A stretch of DNA of 64,000 bases from an uncultured Hyphomicrobiaceae bacterium (GCA_937931785.1 CALHAX010000030.1:1-64000); one strand, 5' to 3'. Shown: positions 21,090 through 31,984, numbered from the stretch's first letter. The notes: generated from the letters alone by a model not told the origin. A program made the numbers and translations.

Positions 21090-22495
21090 AATATGTCAGC
21101 ACGCGTGGCGAGGCACCGGTCCTCGGCTTCGAGGATGCTTTGCTTGCCGGACTTGCAAGCGATGGCGGGCTTTATGTTCCCGAAGCGTGGCCGACGTTGA
21201 GTGCGGATACCATTCGTGGATTTCAGGGTGCGTCGTACGAGGATATCGCGGAAGCTGTGATGACGCCGTACGTGGAGGGCGATGTTCCACGTGATGCGTT
21301 CCGATCGATGATCGACGAGAGTTATGCGACGTTCTCGCATCGCGCCATCGCGCCGCTCGTTCAGATTGGTGCGAATGAATGGATTCTGGAGCTGTTCCAC
21401 GGACCAACATTGGCGTTCAAAGATGTGCCGATGCAACTCCTTGCGCGATTGATGGATCGCATTCTGACGGCACGTGGCAAGCGCGTCACGATCGTTGGTG
21501 CAACGTCTGGCGATACGGGGGGGGCGGCGATCGAAGCGTTTCGTGGGCGTGAAGCCGTCGACGTTTTCATACTCCATCCACACGGTCGCGTCAGTGATGT
21601 GCAGCGCCGCCAGATGACGACGGCCACGGAAGGTAACATTTTCAATATCGCGCTGGAAGGCACGTTCGATGACTGTCAGGCCTTTGTGAAGGCGTTGTTC
21701 AACGATCATCGCCGTCGCGACGCGCTGTCACTTGCGGGCGTGAACTCGATCAACTGGGCGCGGATCATGGCGCAGGTTGTCTACTATTTTTCCTCTGCTG
21801 CTGGTCTTGGTGCGCCGGATCGTTCGGTTGCCTATTCCGTACCGACCGGCAACTTTGGAGATGTGTTCTCGGGACACATTGCGCGCACTATGGGCTTGCC
21901 GATCAGCGACCTGATCATTGCGACAAACCAGAACGACATTCTGGCCCGCACAGTGGCAAGTGGGCGTTACGAACCGCTGGGTGTCGAGCCTTCCACAAGT
22001 CCGAGCATGGACATTCAGGTGTCCAGCAATTTCGAGCGGTTGCTCTATGAGATCTGCGGCTCAGACTCATCTCGCGTGCGTGCGCTCATGGGGCAATTGG
22101 CGCAGCAGTCCCATTTCGAACTCACCGAGAACGAATTGACCGCGTTGCAGCAACGCTTCCGCGCCGGACGCGCCGGAGAAGCGGAAATGTCGGATGCGTT
22201 GACGGACATGGTGGAGCGGTCAGATTATCTTGCCGATCCTCACACGGCTGTTGGTGTTGCGGTGGCTCGCGGGCTTGGCGCCCGCACAACGGATCCTGTG
22301 ATCACCCTTGCGACAGCGCATCCGTCCAAATTCCCGGCATCGGTGGAAGCGGTTACCGGAGCTGCGCCACCAAGACCAAAGCAACTTCAGCAAAGCGATG
22401 ATCGGCCTGAACGCATGACGGTTTTACCGAATGACTATACGACCCTTGCCGAATTCATCACCGAACGGTCGCGCGTGACCCGGGTTGCTGCATGA
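21086..22495 (+). CDS. thrC: threonine synthase
   Basis: MKYVSTRGEAPVLGFEDALLAGLASDGGLYVPE..LFHGPTLAFKDVPMQLLARLMD..VGATSGDTGGAAIEAFRG; ATGA overlap with the SURF1 gene. Confidence 0.97.
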   Translation: MKYVSTRGEAPVLGFEDALLAGLASDGGLYVPEAWPTLSADTIRGFQGASYEDIAEAVMTPYVEGDVPRDAFRSMIDESYATFSHRAIAPLVQIGANEWILELFHGPTLAFKDVPMQLLARLMDRILTARGKRVTIVGATSGDTGGAAIEAFRGREAVDVFILHPHGRVSDVQRRQMTTATEGNIFNIALEGTFDDCQAFVKALFNDHRRRDALSLAGVNSINWARIMAQVVYYFSSAAGLGAPDRSVAYSVPTGNFGDVFSGHIARTMGLPISDLIIATNQNDILARTVASGRYEPLGVEPSTSPSMDIQVSSNFERLLYEICGSDSSRVRALMGQLAQQSHFELTENELTALQQRFRAGRAGEAEMSDALTDMVERSDYLADPHTAVGVAVARGLGARTTDPVITLATAHPSKFPASVEAVTGAAPPRPKQLQQSDDRPERMTVLPNDYTTLAEFITERSRVTRVAA

Positions 22496-23775
22496 CGGTC
22501 CGGATATCTGAACTGCCGAACGGGCTACGCATTGTTACGGAGGCGATGCCGCATCTTGAAACAGCGTCACTTGGTGTGTGGATCGGAACTGGATCGCGAC
22601 ACGAGCGTGTGGATGAAAACGGAATCTCGCATCTGCTCGAGCATATGGCATTCAAAGGCACGGAACGGCGCTCGGCACGTGAAATCGCGGAGGCGATCGA
22701 GAATGTTGGCGGCGATATCAATGCGGCAACGAGCCTGGAGACGACCGCTTACTATGCGCGTGTCCTGAAGGAGGACGTTCCGCTCGCCGTGGATGTTCTG
22801 GCAGATATACTTCAGAATTCGATCTTCGCAGATGACGAGTTGGCACGTGAAAAGGATGTGATTCTTCAGGAAATTGCCGCGAGCATCGATTCCGCTGAAG
22901 ACCTTGTATTCGACACGGCGCAAGAACTTGCGTTTGCCGGACAGCCGGCCGGACGCTCCATACTCGGCACGCCGGAGACGCTGGCGACATTCGACAGTGG
23001 TGCGGTGCGCCGTTACCTCGCGCGCCATTATGCTCCTTCCAACATGGTTATCAGCGCTGCTGGTGCGGTGGATCATGATGCCATGGTTCGTGACGTCGAA
23101 AGCCGGTTTTCGGAGATGCGTGGCGCGTCGGCTGTTCCAGCGGATGCGGCGGTATTCACGGGGGGAACGCGCCAGATAGAGCGTCCAATCGAACAATCCC
23201 ATGTGGTGTTTGGCTTCGAGGCGCCAGCACTCGGTACGCCCGAATATTACACGGCGCAGGTTTTTGCGGGTGTGCTGGGCGGCGGAATGTCGTCGCGCCT
23301 GTTCCAGCGTGTGCGCGAGGAACGAGGCCTTTGCTATAGCGTTTATGCCTATTGCTGGGGTATGGCGGACACGGGGCTATTCGGAATTTATGCGGGCACA
23401 TCCGGTGAGCTTGTTGACGAAATGTCTGACGTTATTCGTGGTGAATTGCAGGATATTGCGGTGCATGGGCCTGGTACGACCGAATTACAACGGGCCAAGG
23501 CGCAAATGAAGTCCGGTTTGCTGATGGGGCTTGAGAGCTCCAGCATGCGGGCGGAGCAGATGGCCCGGCATTTGCTCATGTACGGACATGTCATCACGCC
23601 AGCAGAACTCATTACGCACATCGATGCCGTCACCGCGGATGGGCTTGGTGCATTTGCGTCGACGCTTGCCAATGCCGAACATGCCGTTTGGTCAGAAGTC
23701 GGGCCCGCTCGGAATAGCGGCGCAGAAGAGACGGATGAGCGCAGCACACGTCAAACTGTGGCAGCAATCGTATGA
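22492..23775 (+). CDS. M16 family zinc peptidase (mitochondrial processing peptidase-like)
   Basis: GVWIGTGSRHERVDENGISHLLEHMAFKGTERRSAREIAEAIENVGGDINA (HxxEH motif); ATGA overlap with thrC. Confidence 0.95.
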   Translation: MTVRISELPNGLRIVTEAMPHLETASLGVWIGTGSRHERVDENGISHLLEHMAFKGTERRSAREIAEAIENVGGDINAATSLETTAYYARVLKEDVPLAVDVLADILQNSIFADDELAREKDVILQEIAASIDSAEDLVFDTAQELAFAGQPAGRSILGTPETLATFDSGAVRRYLARHYAPSNMVISAAGAVDHDAMVRDVESRFSEMRGASAVPADAAVFTGGTRQIERPIEQSHVVFGFEAPALGTPEYYTAQVFAGVLGGGMSSRLFQRVREERGLCYSVYAYCWGMADTGLFGIYAGTSGELVDEMSDVIRGELQDIAVHGPGTTELQRAKAQMKSGLLMGLESSSMRAEQMARHLLMYGHVITPAELITHIDAVTADGLGAFASTLANAEHAVWSEVGPARNSGAEETDERSTRQTVAAIV

Positions 23776-23821
23776 AAGACCTATAGTTGAACAGCAGGCA
23801 GAATGTAGTGGCGTTGACAGC

Positions 23822-24406
23822 ATGGCATTCCTGAGATCGTCCTCGCCGGTTGATACCGGCCCGGTTATCCACACACGGCGGTTGCAACTGCGGGTTCCGG
23901 TGTCTGCAGACTACGTTGCGTGGGCTGAATTGCGGGCCTGTAGTCGGGCATTTCTGGCGCCCTGGGAGCCTGCATGGACCCGCGATGAGTTATCCCGATC
24001 CGCATTTCGACGTCGTATACGACATTATCATCAGGAATTGCGTGATGAGTCCGGCTATGCGTTTTTCCTGTTCGATCGTGAGACGGACAAGCTTTTGGGA
24101 GGGGTGTCGCTCTCGAATGTACGCCGTGGTGTTACGCAGTCCTGCGCCCTTGGATACTGGGTGGGTGAGCCGCTTGCCGGTTATGGCTTCATGACGGAAG
24201 CCGTGAACGGGATTCTGCCTTTCGTGTTCGATACCCTGCACCTCAACAGGCTTGAAGCAGCTTGTCTGCCAAGCAATGCAAGTTCTATCAAGGTGTTGGA
24301 AAAGAACCGCTTTTGCCAAGAAGGTCTTGCCAAAAAGTACCTGAAGATCAACGGTGTCTGGCAGGATCACATTCTGTTCGCACTGTTGCGCGATGATTGG
24401 CGGTAG
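23822..24406 (+). CDS. GNAT N-acetyltransferase (RimJ/RimL-like)
   Basis: TRRLQLRVPVSADYVAWAEL..LGYWVGEPLAGYGFMTEAVNGILPFVFDTLHLNRLEAACLPSNASSIKVLEKNRFCQEG. Confidence 0.92.
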   Translation: MAFLRSSSPVDTGPVIHTRRLQLRVPVSADYVAWAELRACSRAFLAPWEPAWTRDELSRSAFRRRIRHYHQELRDESGYAFFLFDRETDKLLGGVSLSNVRRGVTQSCALGYWVGEPLAGYGFMTEAVNGILPFVFDTLHLNRLEAACLPSNASSIKVLEKNRFCQEGLAKKYLKINGVWQDHILFALLRDDWR

Positions 24407-24492
24407 GGATCGTTCTTGCGTCCATCCGGGCGCGTCTGATCACATCAGACCTCACTAGAACAGGGCCCAGGGGATACTGGCGGTACTGAATT

Positions 24493-27400
24493 TTGAACCC
24501 GTTTTTCGGACATGGACGCTGGTTGCGGTCGCGATTGCGAACCCTTGCCCACGGTCACGTGGCGCACGGGATGCGCGCCTTGCTGTTTGCCGTCGCGATT
24601 TTGCTGCAGGCGGCGCCCACCCTTGCGCTTGAGCCGATTGTGCTCAAACCAGCGACGGATCGTCTGGACATTACGTTTCTCGGGGAATTGATCGAGGGGC
24701 GTGGCGACCAGTTGCAGGTGGAAACGGCACCAGGGCCTGATGGTTTTACCGGACGCATGGCGGTTCGTGCGCTGACATCCGGGACTGATCCTGCGTGGGC
24801 GGTCTTTGCGTTTCGCAACGATACTGAAAAGGCTATGGAGCGTTGGGTTGTTGCGCCGCGCTACAGCATTGTTGGTTCGCAGGTGCTTCTGCCCAATCTG
24901 GACTCGCGCCGGATCGCACGCATCACACCCTCCATTGGCTTTGTTCCGGAACGTGTCGTGAACGACCAGGCTGATATTTTTCGCGTGTCTGTTGATCCTG
25001 GCCAAACGGTCACGTACGTCGCGGAATTGTCGGGGAATCAGTTTCCGCGTATTCAGCTTTGGAACCCGCTCGTATTTCAGAAGAAGCAGCGCGACGCGAT
25101 GCTGTTCAACGGCATCATGCTTGGTATTGTCGGCTTGCTGGCGATTTTCCTGACGGCGATTTTTGCGGCCAATCACAAGGCGATTTTCCCTGCTGCCGCC
25201 ATGGTGGCGTGGTCGGTGCTTGCATACCTCTGTATCGACTTCGGTTTCTGGCACAAGCTGTTCCAGGTGACGCCGGAAGACAATGCATTCTACCGATCGG
25301 CTGCAGAGGCCGGTGTGGCTGCCACGATGGTGATTTTTCTCTACACCTTCCTTCGGATTGGGGCCTGGCATGGCTGGATCAAACTGATCTTCGGAGCCTG
25401 GATCCTTGGACAAGTTGCGCTGGTCGTTGCGTCGTTTTTCGATCCTGATTTTGCAGCGAGTTTTGCTCGCGTCTCGTTTGGTTTGATTGCCGTTCTGGGG
25501 ACGCTTCCAATCCTTTATCTGGCCTTGCGTGGGCAGGATCGTGCCCTTTCCATCGTGCCGACCTGGATGCTGTTCATGGTCTGGTTGTTCGGTGCAGGCG
25601 TTGCGATCAACGGTCAACTGGCGGGCGATATTGTGGTGCCGGGACTGACGGCTGGCCTGGTTCTGATCGTGCTGCTGCTTGGGTTCACGGTGACACAGTT
25701 TGCATTCCGCACGAACGAGCCGAGTTATGGAACTTCGCCTACAACGATGCAGTTGCGTTCGCTTGCTGTTGATGGGGCTGGTTCTGCTGTTTGGGAATGG
25801 AATTCACGTCGGGATGAGATTTCTGTTGGTAGCCGGGTGGAGGAAATCGTTGGGTTGGAAGCTGGCGAATTATCCGGTTCTGTGGAGAGCTGGATCACCC
25901 ACATGCACCCTGGGGACCGTGAGCGTTTCCGGTTGATGCTCTGGTCCGTACAGGAAAAAAATGACGGACACATTCACACGGATGTGCGGTTGCGATGTTC
26001 TGACAACTCCTATCGCTGGTTTGAGCTTGAGGCGGCCGCTGTGGTCAACATGGAGAACCGGTCGCCGCGTTGTGTCGGGCTCATGCGCGACATCACCGAA
26101 ACGAAGCGATCGCAGGAACGCCTGATCCACGACGCGGTTCACGACAGCCTGACAGGATTGCCTGCGCGGGAGTTGTTTCTGGATCGGTTGTCAGTTGCTA
26201 TGACAGCTGCGCGAACGGAGGCGACCGTTCGACCGACCGTATTGTTCATCGATATCGACCGATTCAAGAATGTGAATAACGCATTCGGCTTGATCGTTGG
26301 GGATACGATGCTCATGACGATGGCACGCCGTCTGCGCCGCCATCTGGGCGAACAGGATACGCTTGCTCGTGTGGGCGGTGATCAGTTTGCCATCCTGCTG
26401 AACCAGCGGGCACAAGGCTCGGACGTTGCAATGGCGGCTGAACGCGTGCGTCGTTCGTTGCGCAGCCCTATGAAAATTGCTGGTAAGGAGATTATCCTGA
26501 CGGGCAGCATTGGGATTGCAGTGTACGACGGACATCAGGAAACTGCGCAGGACATGATGCGCGAGAGTGAAATTGCAATGTATCGCGCCAAGCGCGCGGG
26601 CACAGACCGGATCGAGCTTTTCAAGGCGTCCATGCGCGGCGAGAAGGATGATCGGGTGGCACTTGAAAGCGATCTGCGTCGTGCGATCGAGCGCAACGAA
26701 ATCCAGATTTACTACCAGCCGATTGTGCGCCTTTCGACATCAGAATTGGCCGGTTTTGAAGCCCTTATCCGCTGGGAACATCCGCAGCTCGGACAACTTG
26801 ACCCGTCCGAGTTTGTTCCGATTGCCGAAGAGTCCGACCTGATCAACGTGCTTGGCAAACATGTGCTTCAGCAGGCGGTGCAGGACGCGGCTATCTGGCA
26901 GAAGAAATTGCCGCGTCGGGTTGATCCGTTATTTGTCAGCGTGAATATCTCCAGTCGAGAGTTGCTGCGGCAAAGTCTTGCGCAGGAAGTGCGGGCTATC
27001 CTGCGACAGCAGTTGATTGAAGATGGGTGTCTGCGTCTTGAGGTGACAGAGTCGCTTGTGATGGAAAATCCGGAGCGAGCTACCGAAATACTGTCGTGGT
27101 TGAAAGAGGCTGGCGCGGGACTTTCACTAGACGATTTCGGAACTGGTTTTTCTTCTCTCAGTTACCTGCAGCGCTTTCCGTTCGACACCATCAAGATTGA
27201 TCGTACGCTGGTTCAGGATGAGAGCGCTGATGAACGCGGATCTGTCATTGTTCGTTCGGTGATCGCCATGGCGCATGAACTTGGACGCACCGTTGTTGCC
27301 GAAGGCGTAGAGACACCCGAAATTGCGGCCTTCCTGCGCGAACTCGGATGCGAACAGGCTCAGGGTTTTTTCTTTGGTGAGCCATCTACTCAAAGAGAAG

Positions 27401-27981
27401 TGCTCGATCTTCTCAAGATCGTGCGGAAGTCGGAACGTAATCCGGAACGACGTGGTTTCCGTTTCTGGCGCCGCGAAAAAACGGAAGAGCCGCGTACAAC
27501 GACAACAGCCCGTGACACGGACGGAAAAACCGCGGGGAATGTATCGACAGGTACATTGCGTCCAGCTGTCCGAACTGCTGTACCGTCGGCAACTCAAACG
27601 ATACCGGTGGCTCAACCTCCTCAGCAGCAACACTCGGCGCATCCTTCTCAAATCGCTGCACAGCAACGGTCAGTATCGAACGTTGCACCTTCTCCTAACC
27701 CTGCAGTTGGTGGCAATGGCGCAAACACTGCTGCTTCGGTTGACCCAAACGGTCGGCCCATTCAGCACTCACAGACTATACCGCGCCAACCGCAAACCAG
27801 GCCTCTGGAGCGCGCGGCACAGGGCGCAAGTCAGGTGCCTGCAGGTGGAGATATAGCGATAACGCCTACGGAGCAGCAGGCTCACGAGACGCAGCGGCGC
27901 ATGCAACAAATGATGACGACGCCGGAGCAACAAACCACGCGGCGCTTGCACACCGGGCCCGATGACAAAGGCCAAGTTTAA
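24493..27981 (+). CDS. 7TM sensor - PAS - GGDEF(GGDQF) - EAL protein with disordered C-terminal tail
   Basis: N-terminal signal peptide, extracytoplasmic domain and about 7 TM segments; PAS (VSGSRVEEIVGLEAGELSG-like context); RVGGDQFAILL; FEALIRWEHPQLG, LSLDDFGTGFSSLSYLQRFPFDTIKIDR, VVAEGVET; Gln/Pro/Thr-rich tail. Confidence 0.93.
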   Translation: MNPFFGHGRWLRSRLRTLAHGHVAHGMRALLFAVAILLQAAPTLALEPIVLKPATDRLDITFLGELIEGRGDQLQVETAPGPDGFTGRMAVRALTSGTDPAWAVFAFRNDTEKAMERWVVAPRYSIVGSQVLLPNLDSRRIARITPSIGFVPERVVNDQADIFRVSVDPGQTVTYVAELSGNQFPRIQLWNPLVFQKKQRDAMLFNGIMLGIVGLLAIFLTAIFAANHKAIFPAAAMVAWSVLAYLCIDFGFWHKLFQVTPEDNAFYRSAAEAGVAATMVIFLYTFLRIGAWHGWIKLIFGAWILGQVALVVASFFDPDFAASFARVSFGLIAVLGTLPILYLALRGQDRALSIVPTWMLFMVWLFGAGVAINGQLAGDIVVPGLTAGLVLIVLLLGFTVTQFAFRTNEPSYGTSPTTMQLRSLAVDGAGSAVWEWNSRRDEISVGSRVEEIVGLEAGELSGSVESWITHMHPGDRERFRLMLWSVQEKNDGHIHTDVRLRCSDNSYRWFELEAAAVVNMENRSPRCVGLMRDITETKRSQERLIHDAVHDSLTGLPARELFLDRLSVAMTAARTEATVRPTVLFIDIDRFKNVNNAFGLIVGDTMLMTMARRLRRHLGEQDTLARVGGDQFAILLNQRAQGSDVAMAAERVRRSLRSPMKIAGKEIILTGSIGIAVYDGHQETAQDMMRESEIAMYRAKRAGTDRIELFKASMRGEKDDRVALESDLRRAIERNEIQIYYQPIVRLSTSELAGFEALIRWEHPQLGQLDPSEFVPIAEESDLINVLGKHVLQQAVQDAAIWQKKLPRRVDPLFVSVNISSRELLRQSLAQEVRAILRQQLIEDGCLRLEVTESLVMENPERATEILSWLKEAGAGLSLDDFGTGFSSLSYLQRFPFDTIKIDRTLVQDESADERGSVIVRSVIAMAHELGRTVVAEGVETPEIAAFLRELGCEQAQGFFFGEPSTQREVLDLLKIVRKSERNPERRGFRFWRREKTEEPRTTTTARDTDGKTAGNVSTGTLRPAVRTAVPSATQTIPVAQPPQQQHSAHPSQIAAQQRSVSNVAPSPNPAVGGNGANTAASVDPNGRPIQHSQTIPRQPQTRPLERAAQGASQVPAGGDIAITPTEQQAHETQRRMQQMMTTPEQQTTRRLHTGPDDKGQV

Positions 27982-28025
27982 CGTCAGGAAAGCGTAGAAA
28001 ACTTCAAGCTTTGGATTGATCCATC

Positions 28026-28640
28026 TCAGGCGTGACCGGCATCAGCTACAAGATGCATCTTATTGATGCCGATGCTGGATAATGCGTTGTCGTATTTTTT
28101 TTCAAGCTCTTTGTTAAATACGATCTCTGCCGTTGCCGGGCAATTCAACCAGCCATTGGCATGAATTTCCGTTTCCAGTTGACCAGCAGACCATCCGGCG
28201 TACCCAAGAGCCAGAATGGCTTTGGAAGGCCCCTTACCTTGTGCGATGGCCCGAAGAATATCGACTGTGGCTGTCAGGCTGATGTCTTCATCGATATTGA
28301 GGGTGCTGTTGTCGGAATGGTAGTCCGTCGAGTGCAGGACAAAGCCACGGCCTGTCTCGACCGGACCGCCGACCTGTACAGAAATGTTGTCAGGACCTGA
28401 AATCTGATTTTCATCATCCTCAAGAATATCAAGCTGCTCAAGCAATTCAGTGAACTCGATATGATCGGCTCGTTTGTTGAGAATGATGCCCATGGCGCCG
28501 TCTTCGGAGTGAGCGCACAGGTAGATGACGGATTCGGCAAACCTCTCGTCTGACATGGCGGGCATGGCAATCAACAATTGCCCGTCGAGATACCCTTCGC
28601 CAGATTGCTTGAGCGATTTTTTGAAAATTTCCTCTTTCAT
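28026..28640 (-). CDS. YqgE/AlgH family protein
   Basis: [66 protein letters not shown]. Confidence 0.95.
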   Translation of the reverse strand: MKEEIFKKSLKQSGEGYLDGQLLIAMPAMSDERFAESVIYLCAHSEDGAMGIILNKRADHIEFTELLEQLDILEDDENQISGPDNISVQVGGPVETGRGFVLHSTDYHSDNSTLNIDEDISLTATVDILRAIAQGKGPSKAILALGYAGWSAGQLETEIHANGWLNCPATAEIVFNKELEKKYDNALSSIGINKMHLVADAGHA

Positions 28641-28837
28641 TTCCTCAGCTTAGTTGTGCTTTACGGACATTGGAAGACGCAGAATACTGTTCAAACAGGG
28701 TTGACAAGGGTGCGAAGTGCCTTGTGCAGTAGTGTAATGCAATCGTGATAACCTACTTCTGATCGTGTGTGACTGGATTGATGCCTAATCCTGCGTCACA
28801 ACACGCTATGAATTGTTCCCGGATATACAGAGTTCCG

Positions 28838-29713
28838 ATGCGCGCCATGCTCTTCAGTTTTTGCAAACGACCAACGGTTCTTGTCGCTATGCTCGCGACC
28901 CTTCTCCTGCCGGGGGCGGCACTGGCAGAAGCCCTGGCATCGGATTGGAGCCAAGGGTTTCATTCCCGTGCCCGACTGACGGCAGCAACCCTGCTTGGCG
29001 AAGGGAGCGAAACGGTGCTCTATGCCGGCGTTGATATTCGAATGGACAAGAACTGGAAAACGTACTGGAAATCACCGGGCGACGGTGGTGGCATCCCGCC
29101 GGAGTTTAACTGGTCGCGATCACAGAATGTCAAAGCCGTTCGTGTGATGTATCCAACTCCGAAGCTCCTCAAGGATATTTACGGCAGTGCGATCGGTTAC
29201 AAGGACAAGGTTATTTTTCCTGTATCCATAACACCAGAAAATCCGCAATTGCCTGTGCGGCTGCGTCTCAACGTTTATTATGGCGTCTGCGAGGAAATCT
29301 GCATTCCGGCGGAAGCGACCTTAAGTCTTGATGTTGCGCCTGGCGCGCGCGCGGCCATTCCTGTGCAACGTGATTTAATGACAGCAATGGCGAAAGTGCC
29401 GAACCCCAAGTCCAATGTTTTGAAAGTTACAAAAACCGTTGCAAAACTCAACGGTAAGAAACCGCATCTTCTGATCAAGGTGGAGCCACGCGATAAGGAC
29501 GCGCACTCATCACTCTTTGTTGCGTCACGTGATGGAGATTATATGCCTATCGCAAAGCCAATTGAACGCGCGACAGATGGCTCAATCCTTTTCCGGGTCG
29601 ATCTCTCGCATATGGAGAAGCCCAAATCACTCATTGGCAAGACACTCGATGTTGTGGGCGCAGCCAATGACCGTGGAGTTAGCGTACCCTGGACCATCGG
29701 CGTTGAGAATTGA
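28838..29713 (+). CDS. exported DsbD alpha-domain-like (protein-disulfide reductase N-terminal domain) protein
   Basis: Signal peptide; LYAGVDIRMDKNWKTYWKSPGDGGGIPPEFNWSRSQN..YPTPKLL..VYYGVCEEICIPAEATLSL; upstream in-frame start at 28769 possible. Confidence 0.85.
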   Translation: MRAMLFSFCKRPTVLVAMLATLLLPGAALAEALASDWSQGFHSRARLTAATLLGEGSETVLYAGVDIRMDKNWKTYWKSPGDGGGIPPEFNWSRSQNVKAVRVMYPTPKLLKDIYGSAIGYKDKVIFPVSITPENPQLPVRLRLNVYYGVCEEICIPAEATLSLDVAPGARAAIPVQRDLMTAMAKVPNPKSNVLKVTKTVAKLNGKKPHLLIKVEPRDKDAHSSLFVASRDGDYMPIAKPIERATDGSILFRVDLSHMEKPKSLIGKTLDVVGAANDRGVSVPWTIGVEN

Positions 29714-29842
29714 ACGTCTTTTTGAGACTCTGAATGATTGGGCTGATGTCACCGAATTCTCAGGTGATGTTGTTGCTTGGATGTTTGGGTTCAAAGCACT
29801 ATGACATCTGTCGAAGCCTCTTCATTCTGGAGTTAGAGACCG

Positions 29843-30328
29843 ATGACCATTGCTGTTGGTGACAAGATACCTGAAGCAAAATTTTTCGTTATGACTGACG
29901 ACGGGCCCGGTCCGATGACAACGTCAGAGCTGTTTGGCGGCAAAACGGTCGCATTCTTCGCCGTTCCGGGCGCGTTTACCCCGACTTGTCACGCCAAGCA
30001 TGTGCCCGGTTTCATGTCCCAAGCCGAGGCCCTGAAGGCCAAAGGGGTCGATACGATTGCTTGTGTTTCAGTCAACGATGTTTTTGTCATGGACCAATGG
30101 GGCAAGGCAACAGGTGGGGCTGATGCGATCACGTTTCTCGCTGATGGCAGCGCGACATTCGCCAAGGCAATCGGTATGGATCTGGATCTGAGCGAGCACG
30201 GTCTTGGTGTAAGGTCCAAGCGCTATGCAATGCTTGTCAAGGATGGCACGGTTTCCGCCTTGAATATCGAAGATGCTCCAAGCTCAGCGGAAAAAAGTAG
30301 CGCAGCAGAGTTGCTTAAAGCGCTCTGA
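29843..30328 (+). CDS. peroxiredoxin (Prx5-type)
   Basis: MTIAVGDKIPEAKFFVMTDDGPGPMTTSELFGGKTVAFFAVPGAFTPTCHAKHVPGFM. Confidence 0.95.
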   Translation: MTIAVGDKIPEAKFFVMTDDGPGPMTTSELFGGKTVAFFAVPGAFTPTCHAKHVPGFMSQAEALKAKGVDTIACVSVNDVFVMDQWGKATGGADAITFLADGSATFAKAIGMDLDLSEHGLGVRSKRYAMLVKDGTVSALNIEDAPSSAEKSSAAELLKAL

Positions 30329-30385
30329 TGGTCGGAATGCCTCAGGCCGGTGAGACAGGTGCTGTTGGTGCAGGGCCTGCCAAGC

Positions 30386-30820
30386 CTATTTAACGGCAGC
30401 AACGCCGGCGCGAGCGAGTTCGTCGGCGCGTTCGTTTTCCGGATGCCCGGCATGGCCCTTCACCCAGTGCCAGCGGATTTCGTGGCGGGAGGTCGCTTCG
30501 TCCAATGCGCGCCACAGCTCTTCGTTTTTGACAGGCTTCTTGGCAGCGGTTTTCCATCCGTTCCGCTTCCAGTTGTTGATCCATTTGGTGATGCCATCGC
30601 GGACATAGGTTGAGTCCGTGTAGAGGTCGACAGACGATGCACTTTTGAGAGCATCCAGGGCAGACACGGCCGCCTGCAATTCCATGCGATTGTTCGTGGT
30701 TGCCGGATCGCCGCCGTGTAATTCCTTACGATGCTCTCCGGAGATGAGAATGGCACCCCATCCACCAGGCCCGGGATTCCCGGAGCAGGCCCCGTCGGTG
30801 TAGATCGTTACTTGTGTCAT
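30386..30820 (-). CDS. rnhA: ribonuclease HI
   Basis: [56 protein letters not shown]. Confidence 0.97.
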   Translation of the reverse strand: MTQVTIYTDGACSGNPGPGGWGAILISGEHRKELHGGDPATTNNRMELQAAVSALDALKSASSVDLYTDSTYVRDGITKWINNWKRNGWKTAAKKPVKNEELWRALDEATSRHEIRWHWVKGHAGHPENERADELARAGVAAVK

Positions 30821-30850
30821 TGAATACGTCTCGCCTTGTGTGGGGTCGGA

Positions 30851-31819
30851 TCAGGCGGAAGCGGTTGCGCGTAACTCGCGTGGCAGCTTGAACGTTATGT
30901 TTTCTTCTGCGGCAGTAATGGTTTCGACCGTGGTATCGAAGTGGCTGGAAATCGTATCTATAATTTCCTGAACCAATGGTTCCGGTGCCGATGCTCCAGC
31001 ACTCAAACCGATGGTTTTTGCGGCTTCAATCTTGGACCAAGGAATTTGCCGCACGCTTTCTGCCAACATCGCATCCGGGCATCCGTTGCGCTGGGCGACT
31101 TCCACAAGACGATTTGAGTTCGAGCTTGAAGGAGCGCCTACGACGACGACCATGTCGCAGTATGCCGCCATTTGTTTGACTGCAGCCTGCCGGTTGGTCG
31201 TCGCATAACAAATATCTTCCTTTACTGGCGCACGAATACCCGGGAATCGACTTTGCAGTATGTCGATGATTGCCGCTGTATCGTCGACCGACAAGGTCGT
31301 CTGCGTGATGAACGCCAGATTGTCTGGCGTTGTCTTGAGTTCGTAAGCTTCCGCGTCGGCTGCTGTCTGGATGAGTGATACAGCGCCTTCCTCCAGCTGG
31401 CCCATTGTACCGATGACTTCTGGATGTCCCGCATGGCCGATCAGCAGGATTTCTCGACCATTTTCGAACTGACGTGCCGCCTCAATGTGAACTTTCGAGA
31501 CCAGTGGGCAGGTTGCATCAAGATAGAACATGTTGCGCGCGGATGCGTCAGCAGGCACCGACTTCGGCACACCATGTGCCGAGAAGATGACCGGTGCATC
31601 TGATTCGGGAATTTCATCGAGTTCGTCGACGAAGACCGCGCCTTTGGCCTTTAAGTCTTCGACCACATGGCGGTTATGCACAATCTCGTGGCGGACATAT
31701 ACCGGTGCCCCGTATTTCTTCAGGGCAAGTTCCACGATCTGGATGGCGCGGTCGACGCCAGCGCAGAATCCGCGCGGTGCAGCAAGTAGGATACGCTTTT
31801 TCTCGGTTGTGTCGGTCAT
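30851..31819 (-). CDS. ispH: 4-hydroxy-3-methylbut-2-enyl diphosphate reductase
   Basis: [72 protein letters not shown]. Confidence 0.98.
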   Translation of the reverse strand: MTDTTEKKRILLAAPRGFCAGVDRAIQIVELALKKYGAPVYVRHEIVHNRHVVEDLKAKGAVFVDELDEIPESDAPVIFSAHGVPKSVPADASARNMFYLDATCPLVSKVHIEAARQFENGREILLIGHAGHPEVIGTMGQLEEGAVSLIQTAADAEAYELKTTPDNLAFITQTTLSVDDTAAIIDILQSRFPGIRAPVKEDICYATTNRQAAVKQMAAYCDMVVVVGAPSSSNSNRLVEVAQRNGCPDAMLAESVRQIPWSKIEAAKTIGLSAGASAPEPLVQEIIDTISSHFDTTVETITAAEENITFKLPRELRATASA

Positions 31820-31934
31820 TTTGCGGGTCCATGTGTCGGCGCGGCAGCAGATGTTGCAGGCAAATCACGGTGTGACGGGCGATACAAACACCCGTCTTAT
31901 TCCGGTCCAGATTATCATAACCTACTGATTGTGT

Positions 31935-31984
31935 AATGTTACGCTTCTGCTTGGGTTTCGTGTTTCGAAACCGAATGTTACGCT
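31935..31984. promoter_or_regulatory. direct repeats flanking a palindrome in the divergent ispH/lipoprotein region
   Basis: aatgttacgct at 31935-31945 and 31974-31984; inverted repeat ggtttcg(31954-31960)/cgaaacc(31966-31972) between them. Confidence 0.45.

Noticed and set aside
24445-25617. 390-aa minus-strand ORF opposite the 7TM/PAS/GGDEF/EAL gene
   Set aside because: Antisense shadow ORF, Arg/His/Gln/Asn-rich, no recognisable domain.
28701-28729. TTGACA at 28701-28706 as a promoter for the DsbD-like gene
   Set aside because: No acceptable -10 hexamer at 16-18 bp spacing; not supported.
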